From assembly GCA_945861705.1 (NCBI GenBank), contig CAMAVM010000007.1:38049-102048 (forward strand): a stretch of DNA of 64,000 nucleotides, read 5' to 3'. The notes under the pieces were generated by a model. The model was given only the letters and a program-made list of their open reading frames with translations. It made no database searches and had not been told where the DNA came from. Every line of letters begins with the position of its first letter. Within the stretch, counting starts at the first letter, position 1. The translations under genes and the position numbers were made by a program. Below are positions 25,822 through 33,763 of this stretch, piece by piece. The stretch comes from Methylomagnum ishizawai (GTDB taxonomy: Bacteria; Pseudomonadota; Gammaproteobacteria; Methylococcales; Methylomonadaceae).

Positions 25822-26286
25822 GTGAAAGAACTATTGCTGCTTATAGCGGGAGCAGCTATTGCTCTATTTTCTGCGTGGGTTAAATCGTGGATTGATCGAG
25901 AAGCACACTGTAGTAATGAAGTTTTCAAACAACGTATATCTTGCTTGAACCAAATTTGGTCTTCGTTCTTCGAAGTTAAGAATATCTATGCTAGAAAAAT
26001 TCCATTAGGCCATACTGATTGGATAGCGCAGAATCGTGATGAAGTTCTCGAAAAATTAAATACGTTCAGAAAAGCTATTGATGAGAGTCAGATAGTTCTT
26101 AGCCAAGAAATAATAAGTGGTTTTAGAGAGTTAGATACGTACTTGTTTACGCTTCTAGACGATGAAGACCAAAAGCCATTTCAATATGTGTCCGATCTTA
26201 ATGAAATATTAGATCAGCTATCGAAAGTAATTAATCAAAATATGTATAAGCGGGTATATAAAATTGATCTTCATCTTAGAACATAG
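25822..26286 (+). CDS. hypothetical membrane-anchored protein
   Basis: A 154-residue protein starting with GTG, with GGAG eight bases upstream. A single N-terminal hydrophobic helix (LLLLIAGAAIALFSAWV, residues 4-20) anchors a helical, charged cytosolic or periplasmic domain. I do not recognise a family. The gene is more AT-rich than its neighbours and its codon use looks different, so recent acquisition is possible. It stands between the ABC operon and the methyltransferase gene, with no obvious partner. Confidence 0.6.
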   Translation: MKELLLLIAGAAIALFSAWVKSWIDREAHCSNEVFKQRISCLNQIWSSFFEVKNIYARKIPLGHTDWIAQNRDEVLEKLNTFRKAIDESQIVLSQEIISGFRELDTYLFTLLDDEDQKPFQYVSDLNEILDQLSKVINQNMYKRVYKIDLHLRT

Positions 26287-26327
26287 GCATAACTCTGTGT
26301 TCAAGCGTACAACCTCATAGCTTGACG

Positions 26328-26900
26328 ATGACCTCAATACAGCTATTTTGGCTCACGCTTGGCACAAGTTGGGCTATGATTGAAACGGTTATCGCACTCA
26401 AAACTCGGGTTCAGTTTGTATCGACAAGTTCGCTAGAATACCGTTCTGAGCGGTTAATCTGGTTGGTTGTTGCTATTGCTTTGATTGCATCGCTGTGGAT
26501 TAAACAAATGCACTTGATAGCATTACCGATACAAGCCGTTAATCGCCAGGTGATTGCTATCGTAATTTTTATAAGTGGACTCGTACTGCGGTGCTATGCA
26601 GTATTTAGCTTAGGGCAGTTTTTCAGCACCACAGTGGCTACACAAAGCAGACATATTCTAATTGAAAAGGGTCCTTATCAATTTATTCGACATCCAGCTT
26701 ATACGGGTTTGCTAATCAGTTTTTTCGCTGCGGGCTTGGCTATGGGTGATGGTTTGGCTTTATTGGCCTTGTTTTGTCCCGTTGCTTATGTGCTAATGCA
26801 ACGGATAAGCATTGAAGAACAGTGGCTGGCTGGACATTTTGGTAAAATCTATGATGATTATTGCCTACGTACAAAAAAATTGCTCCCGTGGATTTATTAG
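26328..26900 (+). CDS. isoprenylcysteine carboxyl methyltransferase (ICMT) family membrane protein
   Basis: A 190-residue membrane protein with about five hydrophobic segments. It has the family's C-terminal block LIEKGPYQFIRHPAYTGLL (about residues 109-127) and EEQWLAGHFGKIYDDYCLRT (about 164-183), which form the S-adenosylmethionine site in ICMT/PEMT-like enzymes. Bacterial members methylate lipids or unknown small molecules. An ATG at 26328 is preferred over the TTG two codons earlier. It precedes the carotenoid genes by about 150 bases; whether it modifies a carotenoid or another isoprenoid is not shown. Confidence 0.8.
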   Translation: MTSIQLFWLTLGTSWAMIETVIALKTRVQFVSTSSLEYRSERLIWLVVAIALIASLWIKQMHLIALPIQAVNRQVIAIVIFISGLVLRCYAVFSLGQFFSTTVATQSRHILIEKGPYQFIRHPAYTGLLISFFAAGLAMGDGLALLALFCPVAYVLMQRISIEEQWLAGHFGKIYDDYCLRTKKLLPWIY

Positions 26901-27057
26901 CAGTTACTTACACCTGCCACTTAATTGCAAATTTGCCATGCAATGACTTATCGAGTTTAAAACTCGTATTTTGTCTTGACTATATCGTCTACAAAAGGCA
27001 CATTTGATGGCTGGTCATCAATCCCCACATAATAATTCAAAAATTAACCTACTAAAC

Positions 27058-28581
27058 ATGTCAAAAACAAAACATATCGTAATCGTCGGTGCGGGGCCTG
27101 GCGGTTTGTGTGCAGGAATGCTGTTAAGCCAGCGCGGTTTTAAAGTAACTATCTATGAAAAAAATTCCGAAGTCGGTGGGCGCAATCGACCGATTCGTCT
27201 GGATGGTTTTGTGTTCGATACTGGGCCGACGTTTTTGTTGATGAAATATATTTTGGATGAAATGTTCCTGCTTTGCGGTAAACAAAGCGAAGATTATTTG
27301 GAGTTTATCAAGCTCGATCCGATGTACCGTTTATTGTTTTCAGATCGTGAGGTAGATGTTTATTCTGACCGCGACAAAATGCGTGCTGAATTACAGCGGA
27401 CTTTTCCTGAAGGTAGCGCAGGTTTTGATCGCTATATCAAGCAGGAAGGGGAGCGTTTTCGCAAGTTATACCCCTGCATAAAGCGCGATTACAGCAGCCT
27501 GAAAGCTTTTTTTTCCTGGGATTTGATTAAGGCTGTGCCGTATTTGGCACTTAATCACAGTGTTTTTTCCAATCTTGGAAAGTATTTCAAAGAAGAGAAA
27601 ATGCGTCTGGTATTTTCATTTCAGTCCAAATATTTAGGTATGTCGCCTTGGGAGTGTCCCGCTTTGTTTACCATGTTGGCTTATCTGGAGCATGAATATG
27701 GCATTTATCACGTCAAAGGTGGGTTGAATAAGATTGCCGCAGCAATGGCTAAGGTGATAGCGGAGCAGGGTGGTGCGATTCATACCAACAGTCCGGTCGA
27801 AGCATTAGTCATTGAGGACAAGGTGGTAAAGGGCGTACGTTTGCAGGATGGAACGGTAGTGGAAGCTGATGAGGTTGTGGTTAATGCCGATTTTGCCTAT
27901 GCCATGACGCATCTGGTCAAACCCGGTGTACTAACGCAACATAGCGCAGAGCAGCTTAAAAAGAAGGATTATTCCTGTTCGACATTTATGCTGTATCTGG
28001 GGCTGAACAAACGCTATGATTTACCGCATCATTCCATTGTTTTTGCTAATGATTACAACACTAATATTGGCAATATTTTCCGCAAAAAGACCTTAACCAA
28101 AGATTTCTCCTTTTACGTACATAATGCTTCTGTTACTGATGAAAGCCTAGCGCCGGAAGGAAAATCCGCGCTCTATGTGTTAGTACCGATGCCGAATAAT
28201 GAAAGTGGTATTGACTGGGATAACATCTGTGCCGACATGCGCGAGCAAGTGTTGGATGCGTTGGGGAAACGTCTGGGCATGGCTGACATCCGCGAGCAAA
28301 TTGTGTGTGAAAAAATCATTACCCCAAAAACCTGGGCGGCAGAAGAAAATGTGTTTATGGGCGCGACCTTCAGCCTTTCGCATAAATTCAGCCAACTTTT
28401 GTACTGGCGACCGCGCAATAAATTTCAGGAGCTTGACCATTGTTATCTGGTGGGTGGTGGTACGCACCATGGTAGTGGATTGCCGACTATCTATGAATCG
28501 GCACGTATTTCCACTAACTTGATTTGCCAGAAATACGGCGTGAGTTATTCCGAAGTGGATTGCCGTCCCGCTCCGGTTTAA
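27058..28581 (+). CDS. crtN: diapophytoene desaturase CrtN (C30 carotenoid pathway)
   Basis: A 507-residue FAD enzyme that desaturates diapophytoene to diaponeurosporene or diapolycopene. The N-terminal FAD fold is IVIVGAGPGGLCAGMLL, followed by GFVFDTGPTFLLM. The C-terminal CrtI-family block is CYLVGGGTHHGSGLPTIYESARIS. By eye it is closer to Staphylococcus CrtN (DYSCSTFMLYLGL, SLAPEGKSALYVL) than to CrtP. The start at 27058 (MSKTKHIVIVG) fits the Methylomonas homolog as I recall it. An ATG at 27007 with AAAGG upstream is a possible longer start. The aldehyde dehydrogenase gene follows two bases after the stop. Confidence 0.9.
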   Translation: MSKTKHIVIVGAGPGGLCAGMLLSQRGFKVTIYEKNSEVGGRNRPIRLDGFVFDTGPTFLLMKYILDEMFLLCGKQSEDYLEFIKLDPMYRLLFSDREVDVYSDRDKMRAELQRTFPEGSAGFDRYIKQEGERFRKLYPCIKRDYSSLKAFFSWDLIKAVPYLALNHSVFSNLGKYFKEEKMRLVFSFQSKYLGMSPWECPALFTMLAYLEHEYGIYHVKGGLNKIAAAMAKVIAEQGGAIHTNSPVEALVIEDKVVKGVRLQDGTVVEADEVVVNADFAYAMTHLVKPGVLTQHSAEQLKKKDYSCSTFMLYLGLNKRYDLPHHSIVFANDYNTNIGNIFRKKTLTKDFSFYVHNASVTDESLAPEGKSALYVLVPMPNNESGIDWDNICADMREQVLDALGKRLGMADIREQIVCEKIITPKTWAAEENVFMGATFSLSHKFSQLLYWRPRNKFQELDHCYLVGGGTHHGSGLPTIYESARISTNLICQKYGVSYSEVDCRPAPV

Positions 28582-28583
28582 CA

Positions 28584-30179
28584 ATGGGCGAGACGATTCA
28601 AGTCATTTCGCCGCTGGATGAACGAATTCTTAAGTCGTATTCGATCACTAGCCGAGACGAAATAGCGCAGAAAATCGAAGCTGCTCGGTTAGCGGCAATT
28701 ATTTGGGCTGGGTATGCCGTACCAAAACGCGTTGCGTTGCTATCCCGGCTAAGAGCGATTGTGCTTGCGGATCTTGATGACATAGTTTCGACCATCATGA
28801 CCGTGACGGGCAAGGTAAAAACCGAAGTCCTGCTGGGCGAAATTTATCCGGTGTTGGAATTGCTTACGTTTTACGAAAAGAATGCCGCACGTAGTCTTGC
28901 ACCTTGTCGTTTAAGCACATCGCCTTTGGCATTCCCCAATGCCAGCGCACAGTTTGAACGTCGCCCTCATGGTGTGGTAGCCATTATTTCGCCTTGGAAT
29001 TTTCCCTTTCAGTTGACCTTAAGTCCCTTATTCACTGCGCTTTTTAGTGGTAATGCGGCGATTTTTAAAACGTCTGAATTAAGCATTCCGGTTGGCGAGT
29101 TAATCATGCAGCTATTAAGCCGCATTGACCTACCCACAGGACTGGTGCAACACATTATCGGTGGATCGGATGTTGGAGAACACTTGATTGACAGCAGGCC
29201 GGATTTGGTATTTGTCACGGGTGGGGTAAGGGCAGGGCGGGCTATCATGGCGAGAGCCGCGCAGCATCCCATACCCGTCATACTGGAGCTGGGCGGCAAA
29301 GATGCCATGCTGGTGTTTGATGATGCCAACCTAACGCGTGCCTGTAACGCTGCGCTGTACGGTGCTTTCAGCAATAGTGGGCAAGTCTGTGTTTCGGTAG
29401 AGCGTTTGTATGTGCAGGACAGTTGCTACCCGCAATTTGTACAAATGCTACAAGATGCAGTGGCAACGCTAACTCTAGGTCATGGTGAAGAAGGTGATTT
29501 AGGTGCGTTAACTTCCCTGGATCAGTACGCTGTTGTTAAAGCGCATTATCAAGATGCCATAGCCAAAGGTGCGAAAGCGTCTGCCCCCTTACAATTACAC
29601 GGACGGTATTTGAAGCCCGTCGTGCTATGGGATGTGACGCATGATATGAAAATTATGCGAGAAGAAACTTTTGGCGCATTGCTGCCCGTCATGGCATTCA
29701 CCACAGAAGAACAGGTCATCCAACTTGCCAGCGACAGCGAATATGGCTTGAATGCCAGCGTTTGGAGTGCCGATATTAATAAAGCTGAACATGTAGCCAG
29801 ACAATTACAGGTGGGGAATTGGGCGGTTAACGATGTCATCAAAAATATCGGTCATGCCGGTTTGCCTTTTGGTGGAGTCAAGAACAGCGGTTTTGGACGA
29901 TACCACGGTGCAGAAGGCTTGCGAAATTTCACTTACACCGTTTCGGGGCTGACAAGTCGTAGCAAACTTAATGACGAACCCAATTGGTTTCCTTATTCTG
30001 ACAAACGCTACTTACAAATGCGCGGCTTTATCGATTTTGTCTTTGGCAATGGTTCATTATGGCAACGGACTGTACGGAATTGGCAGGCATTACAGGCATT
30101 TCGCGGCTATGCCCAATCCAATGCTCGGCAGCATTGGGAAAATTTGTTGATATTTTTATTAAGAAGACGGGATTACTAA
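28584..30179 (+). CDS. ald: carotenoid-pathway aldehyde dehydrogenase
   Basis: A 531-residue NAD(P)-dependent aldehyde dehydrogenase. The catalytic Glu lies in VILELGGKDAML (about 233-244) and the catalytic Cys in NSGQVCVSVERLYV (about 266-279). The conserved SPWNFPF and GLPFGGVKNSGFGRYHG are also present. It sits between crtN and crtP, with ATG two bases after the crtN stop and its own stop abutting the crtP ATG. In Methylomonas and Staphylococcus such enzymes oxidise C30 carotenoid aldehydes to acids. The C-terminal extension after residue 460 carries a hydrophobic tail (GFIDFVFGN and after) that may associate with membrane. Confidence 0.9.
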   Translation: MGETIQVISPLDERILKSYSITSRDEIAQKIEAARLAAIIWAGYAVPKRVALLSRLRAIVLADLDDIVSTIMTVTGKVKTEVLLGEIYPVLELLTFYEKNAARSLAPCRLSTSPLAFPNASAQFERRPHGVVAIISPWNFPFQLTLSPLFTALFSGNAAIFKTSELSIPVGELIMQLLSRIDLPTGLVQHIIGGSDVGEHLIDSRPDLVFVTGGVRAGRAIMARAAQHPIPVILELGGKDAMLVFDDANLTRACNAALYGAFSNSGQVCVSVERLYVQDSCYPQFVQMLQDAVATLTLGHGEEGDLGALTSLDQYAVVKAHYQDAIAKGAKASAPLQLHGRYLKPVVLWDVTHDMKIMREETFGALLPVMAFTTEEQVIQLASDSEYGLNASVWSADINKAEHVARQLQVGNWAVNDVIKNIGHAGLPFGGVKNSGFGRYHGAEGLRNFTYTVSGLTSRSKLNDEPNWFPYSDKRYLQMRGFIDFVFGNGSLWQRTVRNWQALQAFRGYAQSNARQHWENLLIFLLRRRDY

Positions 30180-31691
30180 ATGAACACCAACCCTAATAAA
30201 CCGATGGTTGATAAAAAAGTCGTGGTGATTGGCGCTGGCCTAGGTGGGTTATCAGCCGCTATTTCATTGGCTACCGAAGGCTTTACTGTTGATTTGCTGG
30301 AAAAAAACGATAAGGTCGGTGGCAAGCTGAATGTGTTGCAAAAAGACGGCTTTACCTTTGACTTAGGGCCTTCGATCCTGACCATGCCGCATATTTTCCA
30401 AAAGCTGTTTACCCACGCTGGCAGAAAAATGGAAGATTACGTCACCATCCAAACCGTTGAACCGCACTGGCGTAACTTCTTTGAGGATGGTTCTACGCTG
30501 GATTTAAGTTCAGATCCCGTCCGTATGAAACAAGAATTGGACAAACTCGGCCCAAATACGGCAGAAGAGTTTGAGCAATTTTTGGCCTATTCGAAAAAAC
30601 TCTGTGAAATTACCGAGCAAGGCTATTTTGAGAAGGGCATAGATTCATTTTGGGAGCTAATCAACCATTACGGCGCAGTACGTAGCCTACTGGATTTTGA
30701 TGTTTTCCGCTCTATGGATCAAGGTGTCAGGCGGTTTATCAAAGATCCTAAACTGGTTGATATCCTCAATTACTTTATTAAGTATGTTGGTTCATCACCT
30801 TACGATGCGCCCGCTTTGATGAACTTGTTGCCTTACATTCAATTTGGTTATGGCCTTTGGTACATCAAAGGTGGCATGTATGGCATGGCACAAGGGCTGC
30901 AAAAATTGGCTGAGGAATTGGGTGTCAATATTCGTGTAAATGCAGAAGTTGCCGAAATTCAGCATACCGGAGGCCGCGTAACTGCGGTGCGCTTAAGCGA
31001 TAACAGTATCATACCTGCGGATATTGTCGTCTCCAATATGGAAGCTATTCCTGCTTATAAAAAGCTATTTAAAGACCAGGAAAAAGAAATCCAGCGACTG
31101 CAACGTTTTGAGCCTAGCTGTTCAGGCTTGGTGCTGCATTTGGGCGTAGACCGTATTTACGATCAGCTTGCCCACCATAATTTCTTTTACTCGGATCATC
31201 CGCGCGAGCATTTTAATGCAATATTTAAAAGTAACCGCTTATCTGAAGACCCGACCATTTATCTGGTTGCGCCTGTCAAAAGCGATCCCAGCCAAGCGCC
31301 ATCGGGCTGTGAAATTATTAAGATATTGCCGCATATTCCCCATCTTAATCCTGACCATCCTTTGCAAGCAGAAGATTATGCGGCAATGCGTGAGCGGGTT
31401 CTGATTAAGCTGGAAAGAATGGGTTTGACCGATTTAAGGAAACATATCGTCTGTGAAGAAACCTGGACACCAATAGATATTGAGCAGCGCTATTATTCTA
31501 ATCAAGGCTCAATTTACGGGGTCGTGGCGGATCGATTCAAAAATCTGGGTTTTAAAATTCCGCAGCGCAGTAAGCAATTCAGCAATCTTTATTTTGTCGG
31601 CGGCAGTGTCAATCCCGGCGGTGGTATGCCGATGGTCACTCTGTCAGGGCAATTGGTAAGGGATAAGATATTGGCTGATCTAAAAAAATAG
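30180..31691 (+). CDS. crtP: C30 carotenoid terminal oxygenase CrtP (CrtNb)
   Basis: A 503-residue CrtI-family enzyme. It matches Staphylococcus CrtP features, namely FDLGPSILTMPHIF, YFIKYVGSSPYDAPALMNLL, LAHHNFFYSDHPREHF and GGSVNPGGGMPMVTLSGQ. These mark the oxidase that turns the terminal methyl group into an aldehyde, not the desaturase. The FAD-binding fold is VVVIGAGLGGLSAAIS near residue 14. It is the last gene of the crtN-ald-crtP operon, with ATG directly after the ald stop. Together the three genes could make a C30 carotenoid acid once diapophytoene is supplied; no crtM-like synthase is in the window. Confidence 0.9.
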   Translation: MNTNPNKPMVDKKVVVIGAGLGGLSAAISLATEGFTVDLLEKNDKVGGKLNVLQKDGFTFDLGPSILTMPHIFQKLFTHAGRKMEDYVTIQTVEPHWRNFFEDGSTLDLSSDPVRMKQELDKLGPNTAEEFEQFLAYSKKLCEITEQGYFEKGIDSFWELINHYGAVRSLLDFDVFRSMDQGVRRFIKDPKLVDILNYFIKYVGSSPYDAPALMNLLPYIQFGYGLWYIKGGMYGMAQGLQKLAEELGVNIRVNAEVAEIQHTGGRVTAVRLSDNSIIPADIVVSNMEAIPAYKKLFKDQEKEIQRLQRFEPSCSGLVLHLGVDRIYDQLAHHNFFYSDHPREHFNAIFKSNRLSEDPTIYLVAPVKSDPSQAPSGCEIIKILPHIPHLNPDHPLQAEDYAAMRERVLIKLERMGLTDLRKHIVCEETWTPIDIEQRYYSNQGSIYGVVADRFKNLGFKIPQRSKQFSNLYFVGGSVNPGGGMPMVTLSGQLVRDKILADLKK

Positions 31692-31723
31692 AAGTAACAG
31701 CCAAGACTAGGCAACAAGAACAA

Positions 31724-32314
31724 CTACCGATTACGATCTCGCCGCTTCTGCAAAAAATGTTCTTCCAACTTCTTAAAATAAGTATGGATAGCAAAAAGAA
31801 ATCCCCCTGCTATAGGCAGTGCGAAATACCAATGGTCTTTGGATACTGACAAGACATTTAAAATTTCTGCGCCGAAGATATAAGCAGGTGTAATCGTGAT
31901 GGCCGCCCAAACCCAGGCACTCAGCAAGTTGATGATGGCAAATTGTTTGGCAGGGTATTTGGTGATGCCGATGGACATCGGAATGACAGTACGCAAGCCA
32001 TACATGTATCGCTGTGCGAAGATAATCGGCCAACCGTATTTTTTTAACAGCAAATTGGCAATCGCAAATTTACGGCGTTGGCTGTGGAGCTTGCGCTGGA
32101 TAAAGCCTTTGTTGAAGCGGCCTATGTAGAAATAGATTTGGTCTCCTGCGAAGCCGCCCAAACCCGCCACAAAGATTGCCATGAAGTAACTCATGTCGCC
32201 GGTATGGGCCATTATTCCGCCCATAATCAGCCCCATTTCGCCTTCTAATATGCTCCAAAGGAATAGGATTGAATAACCGTAATCCTTAAGCCAACCGACA
32301 AATAATTCTTCCAT
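31724..32314 (-). CDS. DedA / SNARE-associated (VTT) family membrane protein
   Basis: A 196-residue membrane protein with about five hydrophobic segments. It has the DedA signatures EGEMGLIMGG near residue 25 and GGFAGDQIYFYIGR (about 53-66), and the FAQRYMYGLRTVIPMSIGI arginine motif (about 99-117). DedA proteins recycle the undecaprenyl phosphate carrier or phosphatidylethanolamine across the inner membrane. The ATG at 32314 is preferred over the TTG one codon upstream. It is convergent with the carotenoid operon. Confidence 0.88.
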   Translation of the reverse strand: MEELFVGWLKDYGYSILFLWSILEGEMGLIMGGIMAHTGDMSYFMAIFVAGLGGFAGDQIYFYIGRFNKGFIQRKLHSQRRKFAIANLLLKKYGWPIIFAQRYMYGLRTVIPMSIGITKYPAKQFAIINLLSAWVWAAITITPAYIFGAEILNVLSVSKDHWYFALPIAGGFLFAIHTYFKKLEEHFLQKRRDRNR

Positions 32315-32523
32315 CAACTCTTAATATGGGTATAAAACTGCCCTGTAATCATAAATCGCCGCAAAAACTATCAGCTTAGGGTAAACGGATTATCGAAGGT
32401 TGAGTATTCAGTTTTAGGTTAATAACAAGCGGCCCGAACGGTGCTGCTTCCGCTAAAAAACCGCTTAATTATGCCAGTTATTTTCTAATGTTGTCCGTTT
32501 TCTTTAGTTATCCTTGATTATGG

Positions 32524-33093
32524 TTATGATTCAACAGTGGTAACTAGGTGCATAGCTTTCCACAGTTTAACAATCGCCAATCCAATAACTATATAAATCA
32601 AGGCCGCGCATATATAAAGTGGGTAGTATTGGGCTGATTGGGTAAGATATTGGGTCCAAGACAATTGTCCAAAACGATCGGATAAAACATAAAAGCTGCC
32701 GTTCGAGACAACAAATGCCACTGTTGTTGCGATTGTTGCCAGCCCAAATGTCTTGAATGAATCAGCAAAGCGCAAGGCTTTGAATGTAGAACAGTATCTG
32801 CCTGCAAACCACATCGCTGCGTAAGTCGGGATCAAACAGACGTAGGCTGGGGAAATGCAAAAATCGCTGACACTAAATTGCGTGATTGCCAGGTAATCAA
32901 TCATGCCAGCTTCAAGCAATAACAAAGCAAAAAACCAGAACCCGCTAAAGGCCATACCAGCCAGAAAAAATACCGCCAATGTGGCATCTGGCAATGAAAA
33001 GGCAGAACCGAAGTGGTGGAAGCGTGTCAACGCCATGATTGCCACCAGTGCAAGCGGTAAAAATTGAATGTGTTGCCAGAATTTGTTGTTCAT
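32524..33093 (-). CDS. btuM: BtuM-like vitamin B12 uptake membrane protein
   Basis: A 189-residue membrane protein with about six hydrophobic segments (for example LPLALVAIMALT, LAVFFLAGMAFSGFWFFALLLL and YPLYICAALIYIVIGLAIV). It resembles BtuM, the small ECF-type B12 importer of proteobacteria. Cys79 in SDFCISPAY corresponds closely in position to the conserved Cys80 that, as I recall, coordinates and decyanates cobalamin in BtuM. Its proximity to btuB and a cobalamin riboswitch supports this. GGAG precedes the ATG. It starts 17 bases after the toxin stop, so it would be read from the toxin-antitoxin or btuB promoter. The call rests on context plus this Cys. Confidence 0.65.
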   Translation of the reverse strand: MNNKFWQHIQFLPLALVAIMALTRFHHFGSAFSLPDATLAVFFLAGMAFSGFWFFALLLLEAGMIDYLAITQFSVSDFCISPAYVCLIPTYAAMWFAGRYCSTFKALRFADSFKTFGLATIATTVAFVVSNGSFYVLSDRFGQLSWTQYLTQSAQYYPLYICAALIYIVIGLAIVKLWKAMHLVTTVES

Positions 33094-33110
33094 TTAAGTA
33101 TCTCCAAAGT

Positions 33111-33383
33111 TTATTGACCAAAAAGGTCGGAATGTGTGCCGGTACGTTCAAAGTAAACTACTTCACCATCCACACTGTAAATTAATACCCAATCAGGTTC
33201 GATATGAAGGTCACGACTTGGCTTCCATTCGCCTTTTAGTGGATGGTCATCCAGCTCGCGTGGCAAAGGTTGGTCAGCCAACAACAGGCCGATAACGTCA
33301 CGCAACTTGTTCATATTCCTGCCGCGTTTTTCCGCTAGTTTCACGTCGCGTTTAAACTGATTGGTGTATTTTGGCAACCGCAT
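33111..33383 (-). CDS. yafQ: YafQ-type mRNA interferase toxin
   Basis: A 90-residue RelE-superfamily toxin. It matches E. coli YafQ by eye over the core: FKRDVKLAEKRGRNMNKL, DDHPLKGEWK, RDLHIEPDWVLIY and YFERTGTHSDLFG. The histidines of these segments are the catalytic candidates for ribosome-bound mRNA cleavage. ATG at 33383 overlaps the antitoxin TGA by one base, the usual coupled arrangement. Nothing suggests inactivation. Confidence 0.92.
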   Translation of the reverse strand: MRLPKYTNQFKRDVKLAEKRGRNMNKLRDVIGLLLADQPLPRELDDHPLKGEWKPSRDLHIEPDWVLIYSVDGEVVYFERTGTHSDLFGQ

Positions 33384-33625
33384 CAAATACCCAACTGTTT
33401 GAACAGGTCTTCCGCACTGGTGGCACTGAACACATCTTCACCTAGGCGACACTTGCGAATCGTTTCAGCGGTCAATGCGTTGGGTGTTTCGCTGTCTGCA
33501 ATGTAAAGGCGCATCAGGTCACGGATGATCTGAGCGGCGGGGCGATGGCGGTTTGCAGCAACGACCATAAACTGGTCGCGTAGCTCCGATTCCATCTTGA
33601 TCGACATTTGCACTTCTTTAGCCAT
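33383..33625 (-). CDS. RelB/DinJ-family antitoxin (ribbon-helix-helix)
   Basis: An 80-residue protein with an N-terminal ribbon-helix-helix (VQMSIKMESELRDQFMVVA, then HRPAAQIIRDLMRLYI) for operator binding. An acidic, flexible C-terminal half (about 45-80) is expected to wrap the toxin. The start at 33625 has GAGG six bases upstream; a 12-codon longer frame is less likely. It is coupled to the yafQ gene. A 9-bp inverted repeat at 33669-33696, just upstream, is the probable autoregulatory operator. Confidence 0.88.
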   Translation of the reverse strand: MAKEVQMSIKMESELRDQFMVVAANRHRPAAQIIRDLMRLYIADSETPNALTAETIRKCRLGEDVFSATSAEDLFKQLGI

Positions 33626-33668
33626 GTTAACCTCGCTAGTTTGGGTAGTAGACAAGCTCATTTTATAA

Positions 33669-33696
33669 GGTATCCATCAGGTATGCAATGGATACC
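33669..33696. promoter_or_regulatory. inverted-repeat operator of the toxin-antitoxin pair
   Basis: GGTATCCAT (33669-33677) and ATGGATACC (33688-33696) form a perfect 9-bp inverted repeat with a ten-base spacer. It lies 44-71 bases upstream of the antitoxin start, in the gap after btuB. Position and symmetry fit a dimer-of-dimers ribbon-helix-helix operator. Confidence 0.7.
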
Positions 33697-33763
33697 AATT
33701 TGCTGGGCGAGGTATTACTGTGAAACGGTAAAGGTTAAAAACAAGCCATCCTTGGCTGTGGTG

